Below, piece by piece: positions 37,015-50,200 of a stretch of 64,000 nt of DNA. Positions within the stretch are counted from its first letter, which is position 1. The number at the start of each line of letters is the position of its first letter. The translations under genes were made by a program, and so were the position numbers. This DNA is from Anisakis pegreffii. Taxonomy: Eukaryota; Nematoda; Chromadorea; Rhabditida; Anisakidae. Where the stretch lies: the NCBI GenBank assembly GCA_035041965.1, contig JAPYMA010001498.1, positions 124,001-188,000 on the forward strand, in the 5' to 3' direction. The notes under the pieces are model-generated. The model saw only the letters and a program-made list of their open reading frames with translations, was not told where the DNA came from and did not search any database.

Positions 37015-40000
37015 TGAATGCCGGAAAAAAAACTCAACAACAAACACCGGAGCTGTTCCATGAAATTTGCGCCTATTCAGACGAATTTTTTGACTACCTG
37101 AGAGCAAACTCTGCATAAACTACGTCATATTATGCCTATCGATGCCCATTTTCAGTAATCCATCGTATGGGTTTCTAGTGCAAAATCTAATGTGGGAATG
37201 TAGAAGCATTAAGATTTTTCGATTTTCTCTTATCCTGATATTTGGCTTGTTATTTTGTTTTTATTGCATCGTTTATTGGTTCCAATCAAAAAGATTATCC
37301 GACAAAATCTCTACGCATATCCAACTCCATTTATATGGATAAGGACAGCTCATTCGTTCTCATTCATCACACCCAGCGGCCTTCCATTTAGTTTTGATAG
37401 TCAGCGTCGTGTTCTTGATCTCTGTATGATTTCGTCCCCATAAAATTCAATGTTTCTGTTACGTTTGTCTCCTATATGCAGTTCATCATTGAGCTTGAAT
37501 GCAACCGTGTTATGTATCCATTCTTATGTTATTTCAAAGCATTTTGAGGGAGTCTGCTAATGAAACACAATGCCTTCCTGAACGGTGGTATTTCATCGCG
37601 ATTCACATTTTCGATCAACACCCTCATTTAATTTCATCATTTTAATAAAATTACCATCAGAATTCCACAGTTCCGACTCAAACTCTCATCAAATGACATT
37701 TTCAGCCACAGAATAAAAATTATTCCTTCCATCAAATCTCAGTCCGACTCAGTCCTATAAACTCAACAAACTTTTTCAAGTTTTTGTCTTATCTGATGTC
37801 TCATTTGCATGTGAGTTTTGATTTTTTTCTTCGACGTGAATTTATATTTGAATGACATTTTCTGTGTTATAACAAATGTGTTTTTCATTCATTCCATTTG
37901 CATTCTCGAGAATAAATTCGAGTGCCTACCAACCAGTCTTGTTGTTCACATGTAATAATTAACCTGACACAACAAATTTAAAAGTATTCAACATGTGTTT
38001 GCGGAAAAGAGATACAAAATAGACTTACTTCAGTTGTAAATTACAGAAGAAAAATGGGAAATTTCGTGTTGATTCTATAAATTGCAGTTGATCAATTACC
38101 TCTTCATCAGACTAATTGTGAGTAGCTCTACAAGCAGAAACTGCGGAATTGAGCTCACTGTTTGAAACATCAGTTACTTTGAATGAACTTCTTCAACGAT
38201 CTCTTCGATGGTTGATATCCGATTTGATGTTTTTCAATAATCCCAAAATTTCAAGCAGCAGCTGGTTGCTTGTTGACGAATGGTTAGGACATCGAATCAG
38301 TTGACATTGAAATTCAATAAGATCATATTGAAGTGTTCGCAGAAGCTTCTTTATTCACCGATTTTGGAGCATAACAAAGGTGATGATGTGCCACAATAGC
38401 AATAAAATGAATAATAACTCTATCAAATATGGAAAGGGGATATGAAAACAAATCTTGTGGAAAATAGAGTGAAGTGCACAGCGCATAAGACTGAAATCTT
38501 TCCGCTTTCAACGAATAACAACGAACGAACAACACCAAGCATCAATGTCGCACCATTACAAGCAATATTCAAGAATCGCTCAATCAACGACAATATTTGC
38601 AGATTCTGAGAAATTTTTCAAAAATACATTAAAATTAAAATTCTTCATTGATAACGTCAAACAAAAAACGAAACGTAATGAAACTTTGTATAAAATATGA
38701 TGTAATTAACGAACGAATCATAGAAGCATCAAACATCACGTAATCATTTTCATGATGATATAGTTGTCAACATATTCATAAAGTTTTCCGGACAATGTAA
38801 TTGGCAAAAAAAACAGAAACAGACAGAGGAAATGAATATCAGACACCAAATATCAAATGGATAGCCTCGAACAGGAACTCTAAATAAAGGATAAAATGAA
38901 CGAAACGAATCAGTAAAACTATGAGAGAATAATAAAACAACGAAAAACATGAAAAGGAACGAAGATAGGGTTGTATTCAAGAGTTGAAATGATAGTGGGT
39001 TTCTTGCATCTAACATCAACAATCGCAGAAATACATCCAAAAAACTCTCCCGATGCGATTTCACGACAGCGAAGTATCACGAATCCACCTGCTGGCAGCT
39101 TATGGCTAGATAGTTTCACAAAGTTTTTTAAAACCATTTTCACATAAAATTTTTATGATCTGATCCGATTTTCACGATCTCATAAACAATAAACACGAAG
39201 TAAACCGCAATGAGAGGAAGTGCCCAAAGCAATGAATAAAACACCAAACAATGACGAATTTCGACTACATTCGTTTACTACACCGGAACATGCACACTAA
39301 ATGGAAGAATTCACAAATACGTTTCATAAAATCAACTGAATTTATAAAACAAATTCCATTATCCATTTGACAACCGTTCCATTCTCACAAATTTAAAACA
39401 ATAACAACTTCAACTCGACTGAACATCCGATTCATTGCTACAGTCAAAATAATTTAACGTTACTTCAATAAAATGGTTTGCCCATCGTGAAACATCAATT
39501 GGAAAGAAACGAAGCAATTCTCAATTCTTTACAATGTGCAATACAATAAGTTGAACTTGACTGCATGCACCCAACTATAACAGTGGCACAGAGATGGACA
39601 ATAGTGCGCTATCGCTACTAGCGGAATAACTATGTCGCTATGTTCTGCTCAGTAGGGATAACGTACTATTGCCCATCTTTGCAGTGACGGATAGGTGCAC
39701 CAAAACTATTGTATGATAGGTGATCACGTATGAAACAAAGTAAGAATGAGAATTTAGAAACAACCGTGCGATAGGGAGCAGCACAATGAAATGAAAATTA
39801 TTTCAAGAAATTAATAACAAATCGAAACAAAACAAGATTAAAACAATATTTCTTTTTGAAAAATTTAAAATTGACTTCAAAAATATTGTTTGTCTAAAAA
39901 AAGACAACCAACTATAAATCACAAGGCACAGTGTGTTTTTGCTGTTGAGCCGACAGATGGAAAATTATAGATTTGTACAATATTAGAATTGTGCATTAAA

Positions 40001-40743
40001 TATACGGGGATCCAAAGCATGCTTTTCGTGTAGTTATCACGCACACAACTGGACTATGAAATAATACTATGAAATCACTGGGCATTGTTTGTTGATATTA
40101 CGGAATTCTGTTGTAGCATTGAGGCCCAGCCAGAAGCTGTTAAATTGAGACGAACAGACGTTCAAAGGGGTTTCAGTTTGAGAGGAAGCAAAATTTCCAG
40201 CATACAACAAACAGAGAAGAATGGAAATTCGTAGAAGGATATTTCAACAGACTCAGAATTTGGTTTCTATTTTTCTTTAAGATCCATAACGTTCATTCTA
40301 AAGTCAACCAGACGTGAAATAGGGTAGAAGTTAATGGCGTTTATTACATATTATACGATTAGATAAATCCAGAGCGTTTGATTGAAAAATTCTGCTTGTT
40401 CATCACAAATTACGCATAAAAGAGGAAAAACTTAGCCATTCCTAGAGTTTTAAAATTACACGTTATTCAACATAAATTTTCTTGACAAAAATATACTTCT
40501 ACGTGAAGAAATTTGCTAACAGAAATGAGCCACAACATAATTAATAATAAGAATAAAATAAAGCTTTGAGAACAATCAGCAGAGAGGCAAAGTGCTGAAC
40601 AAAGCTTTTTGCAGTATTAACTTTAGCAATTTCTCAACAGATCAGATGTATTCCACAGAAAACGAGAGTTAGCTGGAGCTATGAGCATATTGTTTGCCGT
40701 TTGCGTCGATCAGAAACATCTCTCAACCGCTCGAATCTGTTCC
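37015..40743. other. Convergent intergenic region (3' UTRs of channel and TFIIA genes)
   Basis: Both flanking genes end here. Candidate poly(A) signals are AATAAA at 37644 and 37712 for the + strand channel gene, and TTTATT at 40340-40345 (AATAAA on the - strand) about 400 bp after the TFIIA stop. The longest open frames (38750-39064 and 38919-39143, -) have no family features and are treated as chance. A small MITE lies at 39591-39680. Confidence 0.55.
39591..39680. mobile_element. About 90-bp palindromic MITE
   Basis: The left end GAGATGGACAATAGTGCGCT and the reverse complement of the right end AAGATGGGCAATAGTACGTT pair over most of the element, leaving a small central loop. A one-arm copy occurs at 21987-22013, showing that it is dispersed. 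The transposon superfamily is unknown because no clear target duplication is visible. Confidence 0.65.
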
Positions 40744-43700
40744 TCACCACTCGGCTTCACCCGAACAACGTTGAAAGCAGTAATCTTTTCCTTGAATATG
40801 CATTATACCGTCTTTCAACGTGAACTTCCACTTGCTACGTGCGCGATGTACCTGTAAACGATAATAAGATAAAATTCAGTATATGAACCTTACAATCAGA
40901 CTTCTGTAAGCTCAATTCTTCTCTCTGACGAAAACAAACATCTTATCCACTATAAAACTAGAAAGATCTCCGAGAAAACGGAGCAAAAAAAGATGGCACT
41001 ACGATTAAAAAAGGTTCGCTCATAACTAATGAAGTCCGAAAAATCTCTCTCATGACATATTATTCGTAACTCAACATACTGTTTCAGAGAATCTCACGAA
41101 ATCCCATTAAACGACTCACATCTTCAACAAACTCTACAGAAATGCATAACATAAATGTAAATTACCTTCTCAAACTGACACATCACAACGTTATCTGCTT
41201 CGAACAACCTTTCCACATCCTCATCATCGCTCTGGTCATCGCCACTGTTCAATGGATCTTCCTCAACTACCTACAATATTCAATCAAAAATAACTTATTC
41301 AAATGAATACTCATATCTACACACTTCATAAATACAGTGCACTGAATCAAACATATCTACTGATTGTGAGAGTATTTCAATGATCTCCCAACATTCCTGA
41401 ACCCCATTTTGGATTAACTTAAGAGTCGATACGCAGACATTAGATGAAATTATTAATATTATCTGAATGATTCCTCTCTACCACCGAGCGACTAATTAAC
41501 CACTCAATACTTATTGTTAGTAGAATTATCAGTGCTATCTACCCAATATCAGATGAAATAACTAACGTTATCTAGCTGAATAACTTATTCAAATGAATAC
41601 TCATATCTACTTGTTGACAGAATCACTACTACTGCTCAAATGCAATCGGCATTATCTGATAAAAGTTATCAATGTCATCTACCCAAAATCACCCACTAAC
41701 ACTACAACACGTACTTGTTCATCGTCATCATTCGCTGTGCCGTCGTCACCGATTCGATCGGCGATTCTCCTCAACGGATCGTCATCATCATCCTCATCGA
41801 CGTCCTCCTCGTCAGATGACGAATCACTGATACGACTCGCACCATCCAATTGCACTAGTTGACGTGCTCGCTTACCCGTGCCTGCAATTCATTTACTCAT
41901 TAACTCATACATTCGCTTTACACACTTTAATTAGATGTATGTATTTGCATTTACATCTGCAAATGTCAGCGTCCGATCATTGCACAGTTGAATTTGTCAC
42001 AATCTAAACGGCACGTTATTCGTTCGTTCATTCATCTGCTTACATTCGATTTTAAAAATTAACGTTTCTACAATGCAATATGCTCACAATCCATCCACTG
42101 TCAATGATTCAACAGAATTCAACTGTCATTTAATCATTACAAATTTATTTATCAGCAAATAATAAACTGAAATAAATGATGAGGAAGACCTTTTCGAGCA
42201 GCAGCAGCAGCAGCTTCGAGTTTGATCGTTCGTAATGCTTCAGCCATTTTCTGAATACCCGAAGAGCCGGGTTGATCATCGACACCGTCCACTTGTTGAT
42301 CGTATTCTGTTGACACGAATCCAGCCCCGTCCATCTGTGGCACTCCACTGGCGCTCTCAATTTTCGGATTCAACTGTCCATGAGCGGCGATTCTCCCTTG
42401 CTGCAGCATCGTTGCTGATGCCAGGGTCACTGGTATTTGTTGACCGTTTGCATTCACAATCATTACACTATTTGCCGGTCCACCTAAATTCGCTACAATG
42501 TTCAATCATTCATTACTTGATTAGTAACTGCACCCAGAGGGATATTTTGTGGTTATCACTAAATGTGAAATATATTACCAAGTTGATGACACATCAATAT
42601 TACCAATGAGAGGCGACATGATACGACATCGCCTTGGTGAGAAAATTTTAAAAAAATCAAAATAAATCTGTTCCAAACAGTGACAGAAACTTGGTTCTTA
42701 CATGTGTTATCATATCAGCAGAAAAAAAGATTACAATAGGTACCGAGATGGACAATTATACTGAACACCCCTCTATGAAAAACATTAACCTACTCTATCT
42801 CAAATCTCGCCAAAACCGTCAAAATGCAAATTCTCCACACCAACAAATGCAAACAAACAACTCACTATGCATGATATATTGCTGACCACCTTGTTGAATG
42901 ATACGTGCACCTGGTCCAGGCTGGAAGGCGATCATACCCGAGGGAATTGTTGAGATGGTCGCTTGTGAGGTAGCTTGTCCGAGTTGTGGTCGTTGGAAAC
43001 CAGCCGCCATCACGTTCCGCTTAATATCGAACCAATATTAGAATCAGCAGAAAATTAGTTGTACCATATTACACCATCTTGACGAAAGTTTACGATTCGT
43101 TAAAAGAAAGAAAATTTCTGATGCGATCACTAAGATAATTAAAATGTTACATGAACATAACCACTCACAATCAGTCATAATCTGTTGCAATAAACTGGAC
43201 ACATTGAATCAAAATACCAGAACAAATCTGAGTGAAATGAATCAAACTTGGAAAAACTTGTTTTGAAAGATTTTTCGATAGTGTAAGCAATTCTCGATGG
43301 AAATCTTACATGTTGTAATTGAACAACTTGCGGCAGCGAATTTGGATCTGTGGTGATTGGCAGTGAACTGGCACTAATATACTGGACTTGTTGAACGGGT
43401 CGTTGGAGTTGCTGAGCTCCGCCTGCCCCTGAAGTGGTCTGCATTACCATCGTTGTAGGCTGGGTGCCTAGTTGAGTTTGTGCTGATTGAGCGGCTGAGG
43501 CTTGTTGAACAAGAATGTGCTGAAAGGAAACTGAACGTTATGAAATCGATTTGGTGAAAAAATAGAATAAAATCGAAATAAATCTGTTCTCAGTCACGAC
43601 TAAACCTTGGTTCTACATAAATCAGTTTTCATAAAACATAATTAAACCTCTCACTACAGGCAAAAAGTTTCACGAAAACCTATCATAAATGTTTAGCTAA

Positions 43701-44918
43701 TGAGTGAACTGCGAAAGAATTCAATCCACAAAACTCAACACTATCTTACGATCAGACTGCATTACTCACAGAAAATATCTCCAAATAATTTCAGCGATAC
43801 CCTCAAACTGTGCTCTCGATCTTAACAATATCATCTTATCAGTATAAATTCAATCGCTACGCCAGTATCTAACCAATCAAACTGTAAATAGGTACTGTAT
43901 TATAGTGCTGTGATCAACCTTGTATCCGCCTTGTGACAGAGCACTGACCTGTCCGCCTTGTGCAATTCGAAGAGTGCTTCCAGCCGGAATTGTTTGCGGC
44001 GTAGCAATCATATGCGTTGTCGTTGCAGTTGCCAATGAACTGCTGCTAGTTGCCGTACTCATATTATTATTGTTACTATTATTATTATTACTGCTACTGT
44101 TATTGTTGGCATTATTGTTGTTATTGCTGTTACTATTATTGCCATTATTTGCAGAATTATTCGATGATGACATCGTTGTGGCGTTCGACGTTGACGACTG
44201 TGCCGGTAGCTTCATTTGTCGAATTGGTGGCGGTGCTACCGGTTTTGTACCTTCCAAATCCACACTCCCACTCGCCATCAACTTTTCTTCCCATTCCTAG
44301 AATTTACTCGAAAATTACTTCTGAACCGAAATGGCCTTCAAGTTGATGTATCAGTGGGCATCGAAATGATATCAGTTAGCATACAAATGAAGATAGTGAT
44401 ATCAAACGATGCAAATGACAAGAGTGATGATAAAATCCAGTGACCAATTAACCTTCTTGAGTTGTTGTAGCACATCCACATCGACATTCTCGTCCAAGAA
44501 TGCCTCTTTCACTTGACTTATCACATCATTGATCACACCTTTGTAAATATCCGCCTGAAACCATCATCGTCATCAAATGTTCCCTTCCCTTGAGAAGTTT
44601 AATTTCATCATGTTCACATTGAGTGAATACATTCTATTTAAGTGTTGTTGTTGTTATTCCCTTATTAATCATTAAAACTGGAAAGTGCGCTGTGATTTCC
44701 ATTAGAACACGAGTCTGACACAACAGTGCCTGTCTCCACGCGACAGTCTCGTCTCTCATAATGGGCAGGTTGCAATCTTTCAATTGTGTGCATGTGCAAT
44801 CATTTATTTCTGTGTCGTCTCAATGTTCTTATAATGGTCGTCATAAAACTAATAACAATAATAAATATCATGTATTCACTCTTCACATGAATAATATCAC
44901 GAAAACGATATAATAATG

Positions 44919-44975
<57 letters not shown>

Positions 44976-47255
44976 GAATTTTAACAACCACGGTAAAAGA
45001 GAGGAAATGAATCAATGACTGAATAAATGGAAGAATGGTATTGACAGAACGAAATTTAAATCAACCATCAAAACGTATCGAAATTGAGATGGCAAGAGAA
45101 GAATAGTACTTCTCAGATTGAAACGAATGAATAATAATCTTAAATGACAACGAAAAGAACTCAAAAAACGAGACAATGAATGAAGCAAATAAAGGGGAAT
45201 GTATAAGACAACTGCTGCAGCATTTGAGTGTTTGCATGAGACATGTCTTCGAATCCAGTCAAACTGTGTGATCAATTGCATTCAATTGCACACAAAAACG
45301 TTCGTTCAAATCGATCAGCAAAAAAAAACCCTATCAAAATTCTGAAGAAAATGATGAGAACAGAAAACGAGGCATTGAGAACGCACACTGCACACAGACA
45401 ACATCACCTTTCAAAACCAATCTCAGTGTAAAGATTTCCGGCCGAATTCTATTTAAATGACACCCAAGCAATTCTTTCGGTTGTATTCAATAATGCTCCT
45501 TAAACAACGCTATTCTCGTCACTCTTGTGCCACCCACCCGTTCCATTATATTTTGATGATGAATCGTCACCCGTATTATCCGTTACCTCTTTCCTTCCAT
45601 CTCTCCTACCCACATTAATCGTTGCAACCCACGGATAACGTTAATCTATGAGAATCCATTAATTACTAAAAGAGCACTCCATTAAAACCCGCAAATAGCT
45701 GTACTTAAAAGTATGGTTCCGTATTACCTTTGTGAAAACTTCCGAATTCAGTTCACTATATTCCAAATACTTTCCGAAAACTGCCACGCAAACCCCTCGC
45801 TTACCTCTTCCCAAGCCAAGATTTCTGTTGTAAAGCACAATTTTTTTTTCAAATCCTCGCAATAGCTCATTTCGAAATAATTACTTGTTGAACAAAAATT
45901 TTTATGCGGAATCTTAAATATCAGCTAACTAACACCGTAGAAATACTTTTATAGAATTAGAGCAATACGCTTCAGGTATAGCTAAAATACCATACCGTCA
46001 TTCTCATTCCAGAACTTCAATCATAATTTCCTCTTCCATATTATTGAACTCGTAGTGAATCTTAACTGTAACATTCACTATGAATTTACCACATTCTCTA
46101 AACATTTCAATAAATCCTTTTTCATTAAAAAACATCTAAAAATTCGATTGGTTTATACTATCAATTCAGTTCTATAAATATTCCAAAAACCTATCACAGT
46201 CTCTTAAAGCATCAGTACCATCCCCCTATAATCATCCTGATAATCCAGTCAGCCTAATTGATTACCTCTTATCAGTGCTGACGAGATATGGTGCTATCAT
46301 TAGATAAATGTAAACAATTTCGAACTCACATTTTAAAATGTTTTTTGAGCACTTATTGAATCATTGTACTTCGTCATTAAAAAGAACGATTAGAAGAGGG
46401 CAAGGACGTGTTCGATGAATCGAGTAATAAACCGGTTTATGCGGTTGTTTCATTGGATCAGTTAATTTTCAATCAACAGACATAAATTCGATCGAATCGT
46501 CTTTATAATGATTTCAATACTTCTATTCTAAATACCACTCAATATTGTGTTGAAACTATTTCACTCGCATTCATATCGATAGATGTGCATCAGTCGTATG
46601 GACGATATATATCTCCCCAAACTATCAATTGTCATGAAATGGCATAGAGTTTTGTAATTATTGCATGTGGCATAACGATAATAACAATGCAAATAATAAC
46701 GACAATACTGCTAATAATTCTCAAATGTAAATGAGGCGTTCATGTACCACATTCCCGCAATAAATTTGCATCAATAACCACCCATAATATGTCACTGCAA
46801 TCGCTCCAAACGATATCATAAAATCATCGAAAACGCACCAACCCATCCCCATAATATTGCCACTATGAATGATATCATTTCTGAATGATACCATCATTAA
46901 TGAATAGCTAGCTATCCACCTCCACCGAAATTAAAACCAAACTGACAGTGAGTAAACATATGACGATAGCATTTCTCCATGCAAAAAGCGCTTAACTGCA
47001 CTAGAAAATGATTGCATTATAATTGAAAAGGCGACTTATAAGATGAAAAAGATGAAGTAATGAAATGAAATCAGAAGATCGAAACGCGATCTGTGAAGTT
47101 CGAAAATGAAACGCTTCATTAGACAGCTAAAAAGATAAACAGCAAATGAATGAATGAATACACATCAATTAATCACAAGTGAATACGCAAAAAAGAAAAA
47201 TCATGAATGACTAAACACTACTCACAATTGAATGACCCGTTTGTTGCTGTGACAT
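40744..47255 (-). CDS. GTF2A1: TFIIA large subunit (alpha/beta precursor), 9 exons, 518 aa
   Basis: General transcription factor IIA, which stabilises TBP on the TATA box in the RNA polymerase II preinitiation complex. Exons, all in phase: 47255-47226, 44554-44453, 44296-43919, 43519-43310, 43019-42866, 42492-42190, 41881-41715, 41270-41166, 40851-40744. The N-terminal alpha domain (residues about 10-60: IYKGVINDVISQVKEAFLDE, EWEEKLMASGSVD) forms the four-helix bundle with the small subunit. Residues 60-350 are a low-complexity linker with an Asn-rich run (90-122) and Gln-rich parts. QVDG at 358-361 matches the Taspase1 cleavage motif used in human TFIIA. An acidic stretch (412-447) precedes the beta domain (about 470-518: DNVVMCQFEKVHRARSKWKF, KDGIMHIQGKDY, terminal EAEW), which contacts TBP-DNA. 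The acceptor of exon 5 (TATTAAG) is weak, so that junction is the least certain. A second stop-bounded reading in some exons is a shadow. Confidence 0.95.
41289..41612. repeat. 32-bp exact direct repeat in a TFIIA intron
   Basis: A 32-bp sequence beginning AATAACTTATTCAAATGAAT occurs identically at about 41289-41320 and 41581-41612, in the intron between exons 7 and 8. The DNA between and after holds looser repeats of ATCTACCCAA and TTATCTGA motifs, suggesting a decayed local duplication. Confidence 0.7.
43929..44165 (-). repeat. GTF2A1: Trinucleotide-repeat coding segment (poly-Asn) in TFIIA exon 3
   Basis: Within exon 3 a mixed AAT/AAC run encodes Asn tracts interrupted by Ser, Gly and Ala (residues about 90-122), followed by a Ser/Thr/Ala run. 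The synonymous mixture of AAT and AAC shows this is not a fresh pure-codon expansion. Such runs commonly vary in length between alleles. Confidence 0.8.
44911..44973. repeat. (AAT)n microsatellite in TFIIA intron 1
   Basis: An almost uninterrupted AAT/ATA trinucleotide run of about 60 bp. It produces a spurious poly-Leu reading frame on the - strand. It lies in the 2.67-kb first intron. Confidence 0.9.
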
Positions 47256-47272
47256 TTTTATTTCCGAACTGC
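47256..47272 (-). promoter_or_regulatory. Candidate trans-splice acceptor just upstream of the TFIIA start codon
   Basis: On the - strand, AATTGCAG ends at 47269, 13 bp before the ATG at 47255, and is followed by TTCGGAAATAAAA then ATG. The position fits a spliced-leader acceptor as found on many nematode mRNAs. A cis-spliced 5' UTR intron is the alternative. Confidence 0.45.
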
Positions 47273-50200
47273 AATTACCGAATCCACACTATGCGACTGC
47301 CTCACTTCACTTCGCTATTTTGTTACTGCTATCGTTGAAAATGCCGTATGTTAGAAATTCCTCCTTATCGATGACCGTAAGGAAGTTGAACTTTTTGAAT
47401 GATTCACAACTGCTACGCAAACAGACTGCTGATCGATTCAAATGTTTGGCTCCACCGAAAAGTGTTGTTGTATTGTTGTTGCTGTTGACGCTATTCGCTG
47501 AAAACTGTTACAAATTCAACCAATTATTCCATCAACGATAAACATTGTGAAGAAATTCACAACGCATGTAAACGCATGTTTCAAAACAACGAACATTGGT
47601 GAAGATGATTCTGATAAGTGCTCAATACTTTAATGGATAAGATTACATATGGAACGAGTCTTAAGCACAGGAGTAAATTCTATATGATCAAGACTAGAGT
47701 TATTTCCTCAAAATGAGCGAAACATTTAATCGTTTATGATATTTTCATAAGCATTGTAGGTAAGTGAAATCATAAGCATTGTAGGTAAGTGATTGTAAGA
47801 GAGGATGGATACAGAGCGATTACAATTTGATTATTGCAATATGCAACGATCCGGTGCTTTTTTTTTCTGGAGAACTGCAATGGGGATGACATTAGGATGA
47901 TTCATGACGAGACTAAAGACTAGTAAAGTGCAAACATACAGCAAAATATATTAAAAGGGTTTCAAGGAGTGCAAATGGTTCAAAGATTTCAAATGTTCGA
48001 TACAGCGTTCCATGAGGAACAGCATGAATTTCAGACATGATTCCACAATCGTAATATCGCTGTCGAATTGCAGAATTTGTTATTAAGTTTGAATTATGAA
48101 GTAAATGTGCTCAATGAAACAAGCGGATCTGAAGGATTTGAAGAGAAGATTTTCATTTTCATGTAAATATTTCTTTCCACTAAATAACATCAACAAACAT
48201 GACGTTTAGCACCTACAATCGCTACTCCGTATCGTTGTGGCATTTATTTCGAAGAACAACCGTGATGAAATAATCGACAGACTTTCTTCGCTCATAATCT
48301 CCCATAAACTAATAATTGTAAGTTTTGGATACATCCATACCTCACTTCATAACTTGTTGAATACAATTAAAGTTTGCACTGAAAAAAATGCAATGGAGAA
48401 AACACTGCGCAATATACAAAAAACTCAGAGGAGAACAGAAAAAATAACTGCAATCAGAAACGATACATATGATTATGTGTAAATAAGATGATGATCAGTT
48501 AAATCTAATAAGGATAGGGATGATTCTATGTGACACATCCATCAATCAGATAGATTCACTTCAGATAATATTCAGTAAATGACAAAAATAATTAACATTT
48601 CCATTAAATGACAAAATGAACATTTGCGATAGCATCTGTCCATTTTGTTTTCCAAATAGAAACACGGCTAACCTAATCAACCATCTAAATAACTTTTACA
48701 TTTTGACATTCATTTGCTGTATCATGTTAAAAATAATTTATCTGCACACAGTCTGACTTCTTCAGCAATTGATTCACTGCATGCAGGTAAGAAAACTACT
48801 TTAGTAATATACCCTAGGTATTTTAAGTGTAGGTATTTTAAGAGAAGACTGGTTGGCTAATATGCCGTATGTGATACAAGGAATTAGAAGACCTGAGCTT
48901 CTGCAAAGATCCAATAGTTTGCATGATTTGGATTGGATATCACAGAACACAATATATTGGTAGTATATCCATGAATACTGGATTTTAGATATTATAGAGA
49001 TGATTCTTCCTGGCCTTGATCATAGCTCTACAGCCTCAACTTACCATTACGAAACCATCTTAATGCCTATCATCGATGAAACTCAACAGTTTCAGAATCA
49101 CAAATAGATCGTCGTCGTAATATTATGCAATTATCAACTCCACTTGCAAACAGTACATATTTTCATCAATTTATGCAGATCAATCAAACGAACGAATCAG
49201 TGTTCAGTGTATGGATTATTTGCAAATACAGTTGAATATTGCATTACGACATATTGAATTCATACTGAACACAGAAATATTCTGCAAGATTTTGCTAGTT
49301 TCTCTCTTAACCGCCATCTCCTCAACTCTCTAAAAAATCCACAAATCGATTATTATTTGACGGAGAATTCGCAACAATTACTGTCTCATATTTCACTTGA
49401 ATGAATTGCTCTACTGCAGCTAATCTATGCCAGTTGTCCAATAAAAAAGCGCAGCGTAATTTTTGAACCTTTTGCAAATTGTATATAAAATGAAATATTT
49501 CAGAAATCGTTTGCCTGATTATTGAGCAAACGATTTCGGATTGTGAAAAATATTACTTCTTTGAGTGTGAATATTTGCGGTTTGTCAGAATGTGAAAATG
49601 TTGAATTCAAAAAATTGCAAATGAAGATTTTAAAAGGCAGTAAATAGAGAAGTGAAAGCGCTTTTGCAGATTTGTTTCCATGATGAAGGGCATGACTGGT
49701 ACCTTTTTTTCATATATTTGTGGACATTATTGAACAGTTCTTCACTTTTTACCGACAAATGGAAGGAATTGTTGACGAAATGATTGCAGCAAAAAACTCT
49801 GACGTGCTTTAGACATGTAATATTACTTCACAACAACACTATTTACCCAAAAAAAGCCCAATGAAAATCAAATTAACTACTTACAATACCATTTACACCA
49901 TTATTACTGATATTAAACAAAATCGTGTCATTGTTTTTTCTGGCTCACTGAAGACACTGGCTTGTTTTTCACAAGATAATCAGTCCTGTTATATCATTGA
50001 TAGCAACGAATCACATTCACAGTTGTTCAATTGCAAACTGATTTCTATCGAATGCAGTTTCCGTTCAATTTAAGTTACTACTTGTAAGCTTTTATATCAG
50101 ATAAATAGTCCATCAAGTTTTACAAAACAATCGATTAAGTCTGGATGATGTGTAGGAAAAGAAGAATTGCTCGATCGATGTATTGAGTGGGAATGGTGCT

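Noticed and set aside
44800..45015. ORF with a long poly-Leu run
   Set aside because: Artefact of translating the (AAT)n microsatellite in TFIIA intron 1.
47320..47541. 73-codon + strand ORF divergent from the TFIIA start
   Set aside because: Lies in the presumed TFIIA promoter region; Leu-rich tail and no motif; probably chance.
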